DNA of 64,000 bases from Terasakiella brassicae. Lineage in GTDB: Bacteria; Pseudomonadota; Alphaproteobacteria; Rhodospirillales; Terasakiellaceae. The stretch is taken from the NCBI RefSeq assembly GCF_014641495.1, contig NZ_BMHV01000001.1, positions 186,001 to 250,000 of the forward strand, read 5' to 3'. The notes below the pieces were generated by a model. It was given only the letters and a program-made list of their open reading frames with translations, made no database searches and was not told the origin of the DNA. Below are positions 1-9,527 of the stretch, in pieces; positions within the stretch are counted from its first letter, which is position 1; each line of letters begins with the position of its first letter. Position numbers and translations under genes: made by a program.

Positions 1-1356
1 ATCTGGACAGGTTTCGACAATTCAACGGCGGATTTCCAGTTCGTTGAAAAAGCCGAATGGCTGCCGGGTGTCGGTGTGAACTATCACATGGGTATCGATG
101 GTATTTCCATGCTGTTTGTGCTGCTTTCCACTTTGCTGACACCGATTTGTATCCTGTCAGCTTGGGAAGCTGTTACCAAACGCGCCAAAGAATATATGAT
201 CTCCTTCCTCATTCTTGAGACGATGATGATCGGTATGTTCTGTGCCTTGGATATGATGCTGTTCTACATCTTCTTCGAAGGTGTCCTGATCCCGATGTTT
301 ATCATCATCGGTGTTTGGGGCGGTCAGAACCGTATCTATGCGGCATTTAAACTGTTCCTCTACACCTTGTTGGGATCCGTTTTGATGCTGGTTGCCATGA
401 TGGCGATGTATTGGGAAGCCGGCTCTTTCGACATCCCGACATTGATGGCTTATAACTTCCCGGCACAAATGCAAACATGGATCTGGCTGGCTTTCTTCGC
501 ATCTTTCGCGGTGAAAGTCCCAATGTGGCCGGTTCATACATGGTTGCCGGATGCACACGTACAAGCCCCAACAGCCGGTTCCGTTATTCTGGCTGGTGTG
601 CTGTTGAAAATGGGTGGTTACGGCTTCCTGCGTTTCTCCATCCCGATGATGCCGTTGGCCAGTGCAGACTTCACACCGTTGATTTACACTTTGTCTATCA
701 TTGCCGTGATCTATACCTCGCTGGTTGCCCTGGTGCAGGAAGATATGAAAAAGCTAATCGCTTATTCCTCTATCGCCCACATGGGTTTTGTCACCATCGG
801 TTCTTTCACAGGCACGGTACAGGGTGTTGAAGGCGGTATCTTTACCATGCTGTCACACGGTATCGTTTCTGCCGCGCTCTTCTTGATCGTCGGCGTCATC
901 TACGACCGTATTCACACCCGTGAAATTTCTGCTTATGGCGGTCTGGTTGATCGCATGCCGAAATATGCATTGATTTTCATGCTGTTTATGATGGCCTCTG
1001 TCGGCCTGCCGGGCACATCCGGTTTCGTCGGCGAGGTTCTGGTTCTGGTCGGTGTTTTCCAAGTTGATCAATGGGTTGCCGCCTTGGCTGCAACCGGTGC
1101 TATCCTTGGTGCGGCTTACTCGCTGTACCTCTATCGCCGCATCGTTTTCGGGACACTGACCAAAGAAAGCCTCAAGGCTATTTTGGATATGAACCGCCGC
1201 GAAGTTCTGGTTTTCGCACCGTTAATCATCCTGACGATTTATGCGGGGGTTTACCCGCAGCCGTTTCTGGATGTGATGCATGCATCTGTCGAAAACCTCG
1301 TCAACAACTACCACGCTGCTTTGGACGCTGCAGGCGTTCAAGTGGCCACCCAATAG
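1..1356 (+). CDS. nuoM: NADH-quinone oxidoreductase subunit M (5' truncated by window edge)
   Basis: Membrane subunit of respiratory complex I, one of the three antiporter-like proton-pumping subunits. The frame is open from base 1, so the N-terminus lies outside the window and the GTG at 76 is internal. Multiple hydrophobic helices are visible, along with the NuoM hallmark stretch [12 protein letters not shown] (lysine and histidine of the proton path) and the later [11 protein letters not shown] segment. The stop lies 9 bp before nuoN, whose start is preceded by a GGAG-type ribosome site, so this is the distal end of a nuo operon. The family assignment is secure; the only uncertainty is the missing N-terminus. 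Confidence 0.97.
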   Translation: MWTGFDNSTADFQFVEKAEWLPGVGVNYHMGIDGISMLFVLLSTLLTPICILSAWEAVTKRAKEYMISFLILETMMIGMFCALDMMLFYIFFEGVLIPMFIIIGVWGGQNRIYAAFKLFLYTLLGSVLMLVAMMAMYWEAGSFDIPTLMAYNFPAQMQTWIWLAFFASFAVKVPMWPVHTWLPDAHVQAPTAGSVILAGVLLKMGGYGFLRFSIPMMPLASADFTPLIYTLSIIAVIYTSLVALVQEDMKKLIAYSSIAHMGFVTIGSFTGTVQGVEGGIFTMLSHGIVSAALFLIVGVIYDRIHTREISAYGGLVDRMPKYALIFMLFMMASVGLPGTSGFVGEVLVLVGVFQVDQWVAALAATGAILGAAYSLYLYRRIVFGTLTKESLKAILDMNRREVLVFAPLIILTIYAGVYPQPFLDVMHASVENLVNNYHAALDAAGVQVATQ

Positions 1357-1368
1357 GAGTAGGCATCC

Positions 1369-2859
1369 ATGAGTGAGCTTCCAAATCTCACCCCGGCCTT
1401 GCCGGAAATCTTCATGGCAGCCGTTGCTATGGCCCTCTTGATGGTGGGCGTCTTTATGAAGGCCGAAGCCAAAACGGTTACCCGTACGGTTTCTTACCTT
1501 GCAACAGGCGCCATGATACTGGCGTTGTTGTTGGTGACGACTTTCAGCACGCAAGCAGGGACAACGTTTAACGGTCTGTTTATAACCGGGACTTTCAGCG
1601 CCTTTGCCAAGGTGCTGATCCTTGGTGCCAGTGCCCTGACATTGTTGATGTCACGCGATTTCTTTGATCGCGTGAACGTCAGCCGCTTTGAATATCCGAT
1701 CCTCGCAATTCTCGCGACTTTGGGTATGATGATGATGGTTTCTGCCAACGACCTGATTGCCCTTTATATGGGGCTGGAACTGCAATCCCTGTCTCTGTAT
1801 GTAATGGCTTCCATTATGCGCAATGACCTGCGTTCCACAGAGTCGGGCTTGAAATACTTCGTCCTTGGCGCTTTGGCTTCCGGTATGTTGCTTTACGGGT
1901 CCAGCCTTGTTTATGGCTTTGCCGGTACAACAAACTTTGAAGTTATGGCGGACATCTTTGCAAATCAACATGGCGTACATGGCCCCAGCACGGGCTTGAT
2001 CTTCGGTATCGTCTTTGTCATGGTCGGTCTGGCATTTAAAGTTTCCGCCGTACCGTTCCATATGTGGACACCGGACGTTTACGAAGGTGCCCCGACACCG
2101 GTTACGGCCTTTTTTGCGGCTGCACCAAAAGTTGCTGCCCTTTCGCTGTTTATCTCTGTGATGGTTGGTGCGTTTGGCGAACTGGCTGGGCAATGGCAAC
2201 AAATCATTATTTTTGTTTCCGTTGCTTCTATGGCGTTGGGCGCATTTGCCGCTGTTGCACAAACAAATATCAAACGTCTGATGGCTTATTCATCCATCGG
2301 TAACGTGGGTTATATGTTGATCGGTCTGGCGGTCGCCGGTTCGGTTGCCAGTGGTGCAGAAACACAGCAAAGCGGTATTGAAAGCATGCTGGTCTATCTG
2401 ACCATTTATGTGATTATGACGTTGGGCACATTCGGCTGCATTTTGGCTATGAAACGCAATGGTCAAAACGTTGAAAACATCAGCGATTTGGCTGGTTTGT
2501 CCAAATCCAATCCTTTGATGGCCGCTGCTTTGGCGATCTTTATGTTCTCAATGGCTGGTATTCCGCCGCTTGCCGGTTTCTTCGGTAAGCTCTATGTCTT
2601 CCTAGCTGCCTTGGAAGCAGGGTTGGTTACGCTGGCCGTTTTGGGTGTCTTGACTTCCGTTGTCGGTTGTTTCTACTATATCCGTCTCATTAAAATCATG
2701 TATTTCGATGATACGGAAGAAGCATTGGACCGCAAGGTTGGTACGGAGATCAATATGGTTGTTGCTGCGGCTGCAATCGTAATTCTGGCCTTCTTCATCT
2801 ATCCGTCCCTGATTACAGACGGTGCGGCGGCTGCCGCAGCTAGCCTGTTTGCCGGATAA
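1369..2859 (+). CDS. nuoN: NADH-quinone oxidoreductase subunit N
   Basis: Complex I antiporter-like membrane subunit, 496 aa, a normal length for NuoN. The sequence shows about 14 hydrophobic segments and the NuoN/NuoM family motifs [14 protein letters not shown] and [17 protein letters not shown], which carry the buried glutamate and lysine of the proton channel. It is the last nuo gene: its TAA shares one base with the ATG of birA (TAATG). A terminator-shaped hairpin lies immediately after it, inside birA, and probably limits read-through of the abundant nuo transcript into birA. Confidence 0.97.
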   Translation: MSELPNLTPALPEIFMAAVAMALLMVGVFMKAEAKTVTRTVSYLATGAMILALLLVTTFSTQAGTTFNGLFITGTFSAFAKVLILGASALTLLMSRDFFDRVNVSRFEYPILAILATLGMMMMVSANDLIALYMGLELQSLSLYVMASIMRNDLRSTESGLKYFVLGALASGMLLYGSSLVYGFAGTTNFEVMADIFANQHGVHGPSTGLIFGIVFVMVGLAFKVSAVPFHMWTPDVYEGAPTPVTAFFAAAPKVAALSLFISVMVGAFGELAGQWQQIIIFVSVASMALGAFAAVAQTNIKRLMAYSSIGNVGYMLIGLAVAGSVASGAETQQSGIESMLVYLTIYVIMTLGTFGCILAMKRNGQNVENISDLAGLSKSNPLMAAALAIFMFSMAGIPPLAGFFGKLYVFLAALEAGLVTLAVLGVLTSVVGCFYYIRLIKIMYFDDTEEALDRKVGTEINMVVAAAAIVILAFFIYPSLITDGAAAAAASLFAG

Positions 2860-3629
2860 TGAAGACGTCGAACTTTTTCGAACTCAAAAAGCCGTCAGCG
2901 TTTACGCTGGCGGCTTTTGAGTCTCTGGACAGCACCAATGATGAACTACGCCGCCGCGCTATAAATGGGGCTGATGCCTATAGTGTTGTTTGCGCATTGG
3001 AACAAACCAAGGGCAGGGGACGGCGTGGTCGCACATGGGTTTCGCAATCGGGAAATCTGTTTTGTTCGATCTTGATGAAACCGCGCGTCCCCATTGCAGA
3101 AGCATCCAAATCAAGTTTTGTCAGTGCATTGGCTATTCACGATGCCATCCAGGAAGCTGTTCAAGGTTTTGATTGTGATGTTGCCTGTAAATGGCCCAAT
3201 GATGTGTTGATCGACGGCTATAAAGTCTCCGGTATTTTACTGGAAACACAGGCACAACCTAAATCGATTGAACCGGATTGGCTTATTATTGGAATCGGAA
3301 TAAATCTCGCGCATTCTCCCGCTGATACACCTTATCCAAGCGGATATATCAACGCATACCGCGATCAGGTGATCAAAGCCCCTGAAATGCTTGAAATCCT
3401 GCTTCGACATTTCCAGGTCTGGTGGGAACGCTGGGAAACATTGGGGTTTCAGGCTATTCGCAATGCATGGCTGGATCGTGCAAAAGGGGTTGGCGAAGAA
3501 ATAATCGTCAATTTAAGCACTGAGTGTATTAGCGGAATCTTTGAAAGCCTTGACCACGATGGGGCGCTTGTCTTACGAACCACAGAAGGACAACGCCATA
3601 TCACAGCTGGCGATGTCTTTTTTAAATGA
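2859..3629 (+). CDS. birA: biotin--[acetyl-CoA-carboxylase] ligase, monofunctional
   Basis: Activates biotin as biotinyl-AMP and attaches it to the lysine of biotin carboxyl carrier proteins. The 256-aa protein has the biotin/ATP loop KGRGRRGRTW (residues 51-60) and the downstream CKWPNDVL and KVSGILLE motifs. There is no N-terminal helix-turn-helix, so it is a ligase only, not a repressor as in E. coli. The start at 2859 overlaps the nuoN stop, and no other ATG precedes the conserved DSTNDE motif, so the start is well constrained. Residues 10-20 are encoded by a 14-bp inverted repeat that looks like the nuo terminator. coaX follows after 23 bp. Confidence 0.95.
   Translation: MKTSNFFELKKPSAFTLAAFESLDSTNDELRRRAINGADAYSVVCALEQTKGRGRRGRTWVSQSGNLFCSILMKPRVPIAEASKSSFVSALAIHDAIQEAVQGFDCDVACKWPNDVLIDGYKVSGILLETQAQPKSIEPDWLIIGIGINLAHSPADTPYPSGYINAYRDQVIKAPEMLEILLRHFQVWWERWETLGFQAIRNAWLDRAKGVGEEIIVNLSTECISGIFESLDHDGALVLRTTEGQRHITAGDVFFK
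2887..2918 (+). terminator. terminator-shaped hairpin inside birA codons
   Basis: AAAAGCCGTCAGCG (2887-2900), a TTTA loop and CGCTGGCGGCTTTT (2905-2918) form a 14-bp stem with a single G-T wobble, ending in TTTT. The shape and the A/T flanks match intrinsic terminators elsewhere in this window, for example the argO one. It starts 28 bases after the nuoN stop yet is translated as birA residues 10-20. The 3' U tract is only four bases, so termination may be partial. The structure is read directly; the function is inferred. Confidence 0.6.
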
Positions 3630-3652
3630 GAAAATAATAAAGGTTTCAGTCC

Positions 3653-4429
3653 ATGTTACTGGCAATCGATTCAGGAAACACCAATACGGTCTTTGCCGTT
3701 TTTGATAAAGAGGGCAAAGTGCTCGGGGAATGGCGCAGTTCCACCAACCCGAACCGTACCGCCGATGAATATGCCGTTTGGCTGTCTCAGCTTATGAGCT
3801 TTGAAGACATCAAACCTGTCGATATTACAAATGCAATCATTGCAACGGTTGTCCCGGCTATGTTGTTTAATTTAAAAACACTTTGCCGAAAATACTTCAA
3901 AGTCGACCCGTTAATCGTTGGTGACGAAAACGTCGATCTGGGCATCAAAGTCTTTTTGGACCGTCCCGAAGAAGTCGGGGCAGACCGTCTCGTCAACGCG
4001 ATTGCCGCCCATGAAATGTTTAGCGGCCCGATGATTGTGATCGACTTTGGAACGGCAACCACCTTTGATGTTGTCGATAAAGATGGTAATTATTGTGGAG
4101 GCGCAATTGCCCCCGGGATTAACCTTTCGCTGGAAGCCTTGCACATGGCAGCCGCAAAATTACCGCGTGTCGCCATTGGAAAACCGGACAAAGCAATCGG
4201 GAAAGGCACGACAACAGCGATGCAATCAGGTATCTTCTGGGGATATATCGGCATGATCGAAGGATTGACCCAGCGTATGAAAGAAGAATTCGGCTCAGAC
4301 ATGACCGTTATTGCAACAGGTGGTCTGGCAGCCCTGTTTGCAGAATCTACTGATGTTATTCAACATAACGACACCGACCTGACCCTGCGTGGTTTGCTTG
4401 CCATTTACAAAAGAAATCAAAACGTATGA
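3653..4429 (+). CDS. coaX: type III pantothenate kinase
   Basis: Catalyses the first step of coenzyme A synthesis (pantothenate to 4'-phosphopantothenate) in the cytoplasm. The 258-aa protein shows the ASKHA-fold signature loops of CoaX: DSGNTNT near residue 6, DFGTATTFD near residue 128, and the intervening [11 protein letters not shown] segment with the catalytic aspartate. It lies between birA and rnj, an order common in alphaproteobacteria. Its stop overlaps the rnj start by 4 bp (ATGA), suggesting translational coupling. Type III kinases are feedback-insensitive to CoA. Confidence 0.96.
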   Translation: MLLAIDSGNTNTVFAVFDKEGKVLGEWRSSTNPNRTADEYAVWLSQLMSFEDIKPVDITNAIIATVVPAMLFNLKTLCRKYFKVDPLIVGDENVDLGIKVFLDRPEEVGADRLVNAIAAHEMFSGPMIVIDFGTATTFDVVDKDGNYCGGAIAPGINLSLEALHMAAAKLPRVAIGKPDKAIGKGTTTAMQSGIFWGYIGMIEGLTQRMKEEFGSDMTVIATGGLAALFAESTDVIQHNDTDLTLRGLLAIYKRNQNV

Positions 4430-6093
4430 AGAATAAAGAAGAGCTTATCTTCGTTCCGCTAGGCGGGGCAGGGGAAATCGGTATGAACCTCAACCTCTAT
4501 GGCTATGGAAAGCCGGAACAGGAAGACTGGATCATCGTCGATTTCGGCATTACATTCGGTGACGATATGGCACCGGGGGTTGATGTTATCCTCCCCGATC
4601 CAACCTTTATTGAACAGCGCCGCGACCGCCTGAAAGGGATGGTCATCACCCACGCGCATGAAGATCATGTCGGCGCACTTGCCTATATATGGGACCGCGT
4701 TCAGTGTCCGGTCTATTGCACACCGTTCACCGCCCATATTGCCCGTGAAAAACTAAAAGAAGCCGGGTTCGGTCATCTTGATATCGTCAAGGAAATTCCC
4801 TTGGGCGGTCGTTTCCAACTCGGCCCCTTTGATGTGGAATTCATCACCTTTACCCATTCTATTCTGGAACCCAACGCCCTTGCTATACGCACACCAAAAG
4901 GCACCATCGTTCACACCGGGGACTGGAAACTGGATGACGGCCCTGTTGTCGGGCGTACAACAGATACAGACGCGCTTGACCGCTTGGGCAAAGAAGGCGT
5001 TCTGGCAATGATTTGCGATTCAACGAATGTCTTCAGCGAAGGCAAGACCGGATCGGAAGAAGACCTTGAACCCAGCCTGATAGAACTGATCAGCCGTTAC
5101 GAAGGTAAAGTCTGCGTCACCTGTTTTGCCTCCAACCTTGCACGTCTGCACACCATTGCCGTTGCCGCCAAGGAATGCGGGCGTCAAATCGTTGTGTCCG
5201 GTCGCTCCTTTGGGCGCATGATGGATGCCGCACATGCCAACGGATATATGCTCGATACCCCCGATTTTTTACCGGAAGACGAAGCCCATCATATACCTGA
5301 TAATGAATTACTGATTATCTGTACCGGATCCCAAGGCGAACCACGCGCAGCCCTTGCCCGTATTGCCAGTGGTCAACATAAAAACATCTCGCTTGGGGAT
5401 GGCGATGTGGTGATTTTTTCCTCCCGCACCATTCCGGGCAACGAAAAATCCATCTATCGCATCCAAAACGAATTGGCCCGCAAAGGTATTGAAATCGTCA
5501 CCTCGCATGATCATTTCGTTCATGTATCCGGTCACCCGGCACGTGATGAACTGCGCGAACTTTTCCGCCGTGTCCGTCCGCAATATGCTGTCCCGGTTCA
5601 TGGTGAATTCCGTCACCTGCAAGCCCATGCGGCGTTGGCAGAGGAATGCGGTGTGCAAAAAGCCTTCGTCATTGAAAATGGCCATGTGGTTAAACTTGAA
5701 AAAGAAATGCCCTGCATTATTGATGAAGTTGAAACCGGACGTTTGGCATGGGAGGGTCGCCGCGCTGTCCCGATGAAATCCGAAGTCGTCCAAAGCCGCA
5801 AACGCGCCTTATTCAATGGTTCTGCCGTTGTCTCGATTGCCGTAAACAAAGACGGACATATCCTGAGCGAGCCCATTGTCACCACTGAAGGCTTACTTGA
5901 TCCCGATGGGGATGATGATCTATGGGATGCCTTGTTCGATATTATCTATAATACTGTTGAAAGTATGCCCAAGCGTGACCGCACAGACGACGTGGTTTTG
6001 GAAGAAGCCTTGCGCCTGAACGTGCGCCGCTGGTTTAGAAACATTTTCGCAAAACGTGCTATCACCCATATTCACCTTATGAGAATAAAATAA
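4426..6093 (+). CDS. rnj: ribonuclease J
   Basis: Metallo-beta-lactamase/beta-CASP ribonuclease with endo- and 5'-3' exonuclease activity in RNA processing and decay. The 555-aa length is typical. The HxHxDH zinc site appears as HAHEDH at residues 76-81, followed by the HTGDWK, DSTN and GHPAR motifs of the lactamase and beta-CASP parts, then a C-terminal domain. It overlaps coaX by 4 bp and precedes mce by 20 bp. The coaX-rnj-mce order is a well-known alphaproteobacterial arrangement. Confidence 0.96.
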   Translation: MKNKEELIFVPLGGAGEIGMNLNLYGYGKPEQEDWIIVDFGITFGDDMAPGVDVILPDPTFIEQRRDRLKGMVITHAHEDHVGALAYIWDRVQCPVYCTPFTAHIAREKLKEAGFGHLDIVKEIPLGGRFQLGPFDVEFITFTHSILEPNALAIRTPKGTIVHTGDWKLDDGPVVGRTTDTDALDRLGKEGVLAMICDSTNVFSEGKTGSEEDLEPSLIELISRYEGKVCVTCFASNLARLHTIAVAAKECGRQIVVSGRSFGRMMDAAHANGYMLDTPDFLPEDEAHHIPDNELLIICTGSQGEPRAALARIASGQHKNISLGDGDVVIFSSRTIPGNEKSIYRIQNELARKGIEIVTSHDHFVHVSGHPARDELRELFRRVRPQYAVPVHGEFRHLQAHAALAEECGVQKAFVIENGHVVKLEKEMPCIIDEVETGRLAWEGRRAVPMKSEVVQSRKRALFNGSAVVSIAVNKDGHILSEPIVTTEGLLDPDGDDDLWDALFDIIYNTVESMPKRDRTDDVVLEEALRLNVRRWFRNIFAKRAITHIHLMRIK

Positions 6094-6113
6094 ATAGAAG
6101 GAGTTCAAGAAAC

Positions 6114-6518
6114 ATGATTGGTCGTCTTAATCACATTGCAATCGCCGTTCCTGATTTGGAAGCTGCTGCCAAAACCTATTCCCAGACATTGGGGGCAAAG
6201 GTCAACCCGCCGCAGGACGAACCCGACCACGGTGTCACTGTTGTTTTTGTGGAACTTCCCAACACAAAGGTCGAATTGCTGTACCCGTTGGGTGAAAATT
6301 CCCCGATCCAAGGTTTTTTGGATAAAAACCCGGCTGGTGGCATCCATCATATCTGTTATGAAGTCGACGATATCATCGCTGCACGCGACAAGCTGAAAGC
6401 AGCAGGCGCACGCGTTCTGGGCAATGGGGAGCCGAAAATCGGTGCCCACGGCAACCCGGTTCTGTTCCTCCACCCCAAAGATTTCAACGGGGCTTTGGTT
6501 GAACTGGAACAAGCCTAA
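6114..6518 (+). CDS. mce: methylmalonyl-CoA epimerase
   Basis: Interconverts the (2R) and (2S) epimers of methylmalonyl-CoA, linking propionyl-CoA breakdown to succinyl-CoA. The 134-aa vicinal-oxygen-chelate protein has the expected metal ligands: RLNHIAIAV near the N-terminus, KVELLYP in the middle, GIHHICYEVDD, and a C-terminal GALVELEQ. The start is fixed by AAGGAG about 10 bp upstream. A terminator follows 9 bp after the stop, closing the transcript that contains coaX-rnj-mce. Confidence 0.94.
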   Translation: MIGRLNHIAIAVPDLEAAAKTYSQTLGAKVNPPQDEPDHGVTVVFVELPNTKVELLYPLGENSPIQGFLDKNPAGGIHHICYEVDDIIAARDKLKAAGARVLGNGEPKIGAHGNPVLFLHPKDFNGALVELEQA

Positions 6519-6527
6519 GACAAAGGT

Positions 6528-6551
6528 GCCCCTGTGAGAGCAGGGGCTTTT
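6528..6551 (+). terminator. intrinsic terminator after mce
   Basis: GCCCCTG (6528-6534) pairs with CAGGGGC (6541-6547) across a 6-nt TGAGAG loop and is followed by TTTT. It sits 9 bp after the mce stop and ends 16 bp before the next start codon. Confidence 0.8.
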
Positions 6552-6567
6552 CCTTAAGGGGAATGCA

Positions 6568-6801
6568 ATGACTTTCGGTCAAACAGAAGCCATCCTGCTG
6601 GTTGCCTACCTCGTCTTATGGTGGCTGTTCTATTTCGGCGTCAAAATGCGTGCCGATCAGAAATATCTGCAAAGCGATCTTGCTGAAGATATGCGCCCGT
6701 GTCAGGGCTGTATCATCACCCAATCAGCCATGATGGCTGCTGCCACACTCGCCATTATTTATGGGGCGATTTTAATGGACTGGATCGGGATTAAACAATG
6801 A
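6568..6801 (+). CDS. small two-TM membrane protein, unknown function
   Basis: A 77-aa protein that I cannot place in a named family with confidence. It has two hydrophobic segments, about residues 6-24 (containing LWWLFYFG) and 50-70, joined by a charged loop with a CQGC pair. The start has GGGG upstream. In many alphaproteobacteria a small DUF1467 protein with a similar two-helix, WW-containing layout lies between mce and proS, so this may be a divergent positional equivalent. Its stop overlaps the tag start by 4 bp, so the two are co-transcribed. Confidence 0.7.
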   Translation: MTFGQTEAILLVAYLVLWWLFYFGVKMRADQKYLQSDLAEDMRPCQGCIITQSAMMAAATLAIIYGAILMDWIGIKQ

Positions 6802-7355
6802 ACTGGTATTGTGACGTTGCACCGGGACACGAATTTCACGGCCCCTACCATGAAAACGAATACGGTTTTCCTATTGATGATGACAACAAGCTGTTTGAAC
6901 GGCTCTGCCTTGAAATCATGCAAGCCGGATTATCATGGCTCACAATCCTGAAGAAAAAAGATAATTTCATCAAAGCGTTTGATGGTTTCAATCTGGATAT
7001 CGTTGCGGCTTACGGAGATGACGATATTACCCGTTTACTTGATGATGCGGGGATTATCCGCAACAAATTAAAAATCAATGCCATTATTGAAAATGCGCGC
7101 CGTATTCAAACATTACAGGCAGAATACGGCAGTTTCGCCAACTGGATTGCCAAACAGCACCCAAAGCCAAAGTCCGATTGGGTCAAACTGTTTAAAAAGA
7201 CCTTTAAGTTTACCGGTGGCGAAATCACTGGCGAATTTCTAATGAGTATCGGCTACCTGCCGGGCACCCATCGCACAGATTGCCCGGTCTATGACGAGAT
7301 TGCAAAAATCAACCCACCCTGGATGCAGGTTGATCCGATGGTTTATGAGGCATAA
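6798..7355 (+). CDS. tag: DNA-3-methyladenine glycosylase I
   Basis: Base-excision repair enzyme that removes 3-methyladenine from alkylated DNA. The 185-aa protein fits Tag in length. The zinc-snap ligands are present: Cys5 and His18 (YHENEYG) at the N-terminus, and a C-terminal H-x3-C in GTHRTDCP. The FERLCLEIMQAGLSW helix and NKLKINAIIENA helix-hairpin-helix region are recognisable. It overlaps the upstream small membrane protein by 4 bp. Its stop directly abuts the convergent gene at 7356, with no hairpin visible between them. Confidence 0.93.
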   Translation: MNWYCDVAPGHEFHGPYHENEYGFPIDDDNKLFERLCLEIMQAGLSWLTILKKKDNFIKAFDGFNLDIVAAYGDDDITRLLDDAGIIRNKLKINAIIENARRIQTLQAEYGSFANWIAKQHPKPKSDWVKLFKKTFKFTGGEITGEFLMSIGYLPGTHRTDCPVYDEIAKINPPWMQVDPMVYEA

Positions 7356-7595
7356 TCACCCCTGATTTTTCCCATAAATGCGCTGCATCACTGCAGAAGA
7401 GGCCTCGGCATGGGCGATAATTTGTTCCATTAGGCCCAAAATATACATGTTGTTTGCCATAACTTCCTGAATTTCGGGGTTATGATCATCTTGCATGTCA
7501 TTGCAGCGTTTTAAAATATCACCACGGATCATGCGAAAAACCGCTTCCAAGGTATGACCGTTGGGATTGTCTTTCGATACGAGTAATTTTGTCAT
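7356..7595 (-). CDS. hypothetical protein, 79 aa
   Basis: Not recognised. This is a short soluble-looking, mostly helical protein with several His, Met and Asp residues (CNDMQDDHN, YILGLMEQIIAHAEASSAVM) and no signal peptide or membrane helix. A good GGGAGG ribosome site sits just upstream of its ATG, which supports it as a real gene. It stands alone on the minus strand, convergent with tag and divergent from the secreted-protein gene at 7692. Confidence 0.65.
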   Translation of the reverse strand: MTKLLVSKDNPNGHTLEAVFRMIRGDILKRCNDMQDDHNPEIQEVMANNMYILGLMEQIIAHAEASSAVMQRIYGKNQG

Positions 7596-7691
7596 CTTTT
7601 CCTCCCTAAAAAATCAGGAATGACTATATACTGTAGAACATTACTTTTTTCTTACTTGGGGTTTTATGCCCTTCATTGAAAGGAAAGTTTC

Positions 7692-8096
7692 ATGCGCCTG
7701 TTTTTCTTTACTCTTCTCTTGATCTCCGGTCCGGTGATGGCACAGGATGTGGAAAGTGCGCTCAGCATTACGCAAAAAGAATGTATGAAACTCATTCGCA
7801 TGAATACCGTCAATGGGGCAGATTATGTGCCCGGGGTCGATGCGCATGGCAACAAGGTTGTCGGGGCTGATGTCCATGAAGACAGCAAACTGGACCTGCC
7901 CGAAGAAATTACCTTTGATCTCGGAATCGATCTGGCCGAAAAATATAATTTTGGCCCCGGGTTTCAGGGGAAAGCCAAATTGGGGGAGGTCAAAATAAAG
8001 GGCCGGGATGTCTATTGGAACGGCAAAAAACTCTATAAAGACGAAAATCAAGCTGTTCTGGATGCCTGTTTGGCGCAATATGGACAAAAAGAATAA
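7692..8096 (+). CDS. small exported protein, unknown function
   Basis: A 134-aa protein with a clear N-terminal signal peptide (basic start, hydrophobic core to about residue 16, likely cleavage after PVMA near residue 18), so it is probably periplasmic. The mature part has the repeated-sounding segments GADYVPGVDAHGNKVVGADVH and a C-terminal DACLAQYG; two cysteines (about residues 32 and 127) could form a disulfide. AAGGAAAG precedes the ATG. I do not recognise the family. It lies upstream of proS on the same strand. Confidence 0.75.
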   Translation: MRLFFFTLLLISGPVMAQDVESALSITQKECMKLIRMNTVNGADYVPGVDAHGNKVVGADVHEDSKLDLPEEITFDLGIDLAEKYNFGPGFQGKAKLGEVKIKGRDVYWNGKKLYKDENQAVLDACLAQYGQKE

Positions 8097-8104
8097 CGAT
8101 TTCG

Positions 8105-8133
8105 TTGCGTTTGTGCGGTGCATTAACTAAAGT
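8105..8133 (+). promoter_or_regulatory. candidate sigma-70 promoter for proS-lolCD
   Basis: TTGCGT (8105-8110), a 17-bp spacer and TAAAGT (8128-8133) lie about 36 bp before the proS ATG. This is a match by eye to a generic consensus only. Confidence 0.35.
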
Positions 8134-8169
8134 CAGTCCAACATAAATTAACCTGTTTTGAGGACGACT

Positions 8170-9483
8170 ATGCGCCTTTCGCAATATTTTCTGCCTACAC
8201 TAAAAGAAAACCCTTCCGAAGCCCAAATCGTTTCGCACCGTTTGATGTTGCGCGCCGGTATGATCCGCCAGTCTTCTGCCGGTATTTATTCATGGCTGCC
8301 GATGGGACTGCGCGTCTTGCGCAAAATCGAACAGATCGTTCGTGAAGAACAGGATCGGGCCGGTTGTCAGGAAGTTCTGATGCCGACCATTCAACCGGCT
8401 GAGCTTTGGCAACGCAGTGGCCGTTATGACGATTACGGCAAAGAAATGCTCCGCATCAAGGATCGCCATGACCGCGATATGTTGTATGGGCCGACAAACG
8501 AAGAACAAATCACCGATATCGTAAAGATGGAATGTCAAAGTTACAAAGACATGCCCAAAATGCTTTATCATATTCAGTGGAAGTTCCGCGACGAGGTTCG
8601 CCCGCGCTTTGGGATTATGCGCGGTCGCGAGTTTTTGATGAAAGATTCATATTCTTTCGACATGGATTATGAATCCTCCAAACGCGCCTATAATAAAATG
8701 TTTGTCGCTTACCTGCGTACGTTTGACCGCCTTGGGATCAAGGCTATTCCCATGCGTGCAGATACAGGCCCGATCGGTGGTGACTTGTCCCACGAATTCC
8801 TTGTTTTGGCTGAAACAGGTGAGTCCGGCGTTTTCGTTCATAAAGATGTTCTGGAATTTGATATTCCGGGCGAAGATATCGATTACAATGGTGATTTGCA
8901 GCCGATTGTCGATAAATGGACGTCCCTGTACGCCGCAACCGATGAAAAACACGAAGAAAGCGCCGAAGCTGAACTTGGCGACAAACTGTTGGCCGCGCGT
9001 GGGATCGAAGTCGGTCATATTTTCCACTTCGGGACTAAATATTCCAAACCGATGGGCGCCACCGTTACCGATAAAGACGGCAATGAGATTGACTTGCAAA
9101 TGGGGTCTTACGGCATTGGGGTTTCCCGCCTGATCGGGGCGATTATCGAAGCCAGCCACGATGACGGCGGTATTATCTGGCCCGAAAGTGTTGCCCCCTT
9201 TAGCGTTGGTCTGATCAACCTGAAATCCGGTGATGCCGATTGCGATAAAACATGTGCAAAACTGTATTCTGATTTGAATGCCGCTGGTGTGGAAACTTTG
9301 CTGGATGATACAAACGAACGGGCCGGTGCCAAGTTCAACAATATGGATTTGATCGGTTTGCCGTGGCAGGTTGTCATCGGTCCACGTGGTTTGAAAAACG
9401 GTGTTGCGGAAGTTAAAAACCGCAAATCCGGCGAAAAAGAAGAAATCGCAATTGATCAACTGGTTGCGAAATTTTCTGCCTAA
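8170..9483 (+). CDS. proS: prolyl-tRNA synthetase, alphaproteobacterial short form
   Basis: Charges tRNA-Pro. Class II synthetase motifs are visible: motif 2 as [17 protein letters not shown] and motif 3 in the [12 protein letters not shown] segment, followed by an anticodon-binding domain. At 437 aa it lacks the YbaK-like editing insertion of the 570-aa E. coli type, which is usual for alphaproteobacteria. I chose ATG 8170 over the upstream TTG 8158 because GAGGA lies 5-9 bp before it and MRLSQYF is the family N-terminus. It is followed by lolC after 44 bp. Confidence 0.96.
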   Translation: MRLSQYFLPTLKENPSEAQIVSHRLMLRAGMIRQSSAGIYSWLPMGLRVLRKIEQIVREEQDRAGCQEVLMPTIQPAELWQRSGRYDDYGKEMLRIKDRHDRDMLYGPTNEEQITDIVKMECQSYKDMPKMLYHIQWKFRDEVRPRFGIMRGREFLMKDSYSFDMDYESSKRAYNKMFVAYLRTFDRLGIKAIPMRADTGPIGGDLSHEFLVLAETGESGVFVHKDVLEFDIPGEDIDYNGDLQPIVDKWTSLYAATDEKHEESAEAELGDKLLAARGIEVGHIFHFGTKYSKPMGATVTDKDGNEIDLQMGSYGIGVSRLIGAIIEASHDDGGIIWPESVAPFSVGLINLKSGDADCDKTCAKLYSDLNAAGVETLLDDTNERAGAKFNNMDLIGLPWQVVIGPRGLKNGVAEVKNRKSGEKEEIAIDQLVAKFSA

Positions 9484-9527
9484 GCACATATCACGACAGC
9501 CGATAAAATACACACAGGGAAAACCGT

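Noticed and set aside
2859-3629. BirA as a transcriptional repressor of biotin genes
   Set aside because: No N-terminal helix-turn-helix is present; the protein begins almost directly with the ligase domain.
8647-9513. Long antisense open frame (288 codons) opposite proS
   Set aside because: Mirror of a strongly conserved synthetase gene; no ribosome site and Phe/Gln/Asn-rich composition typical of antisense shadows.
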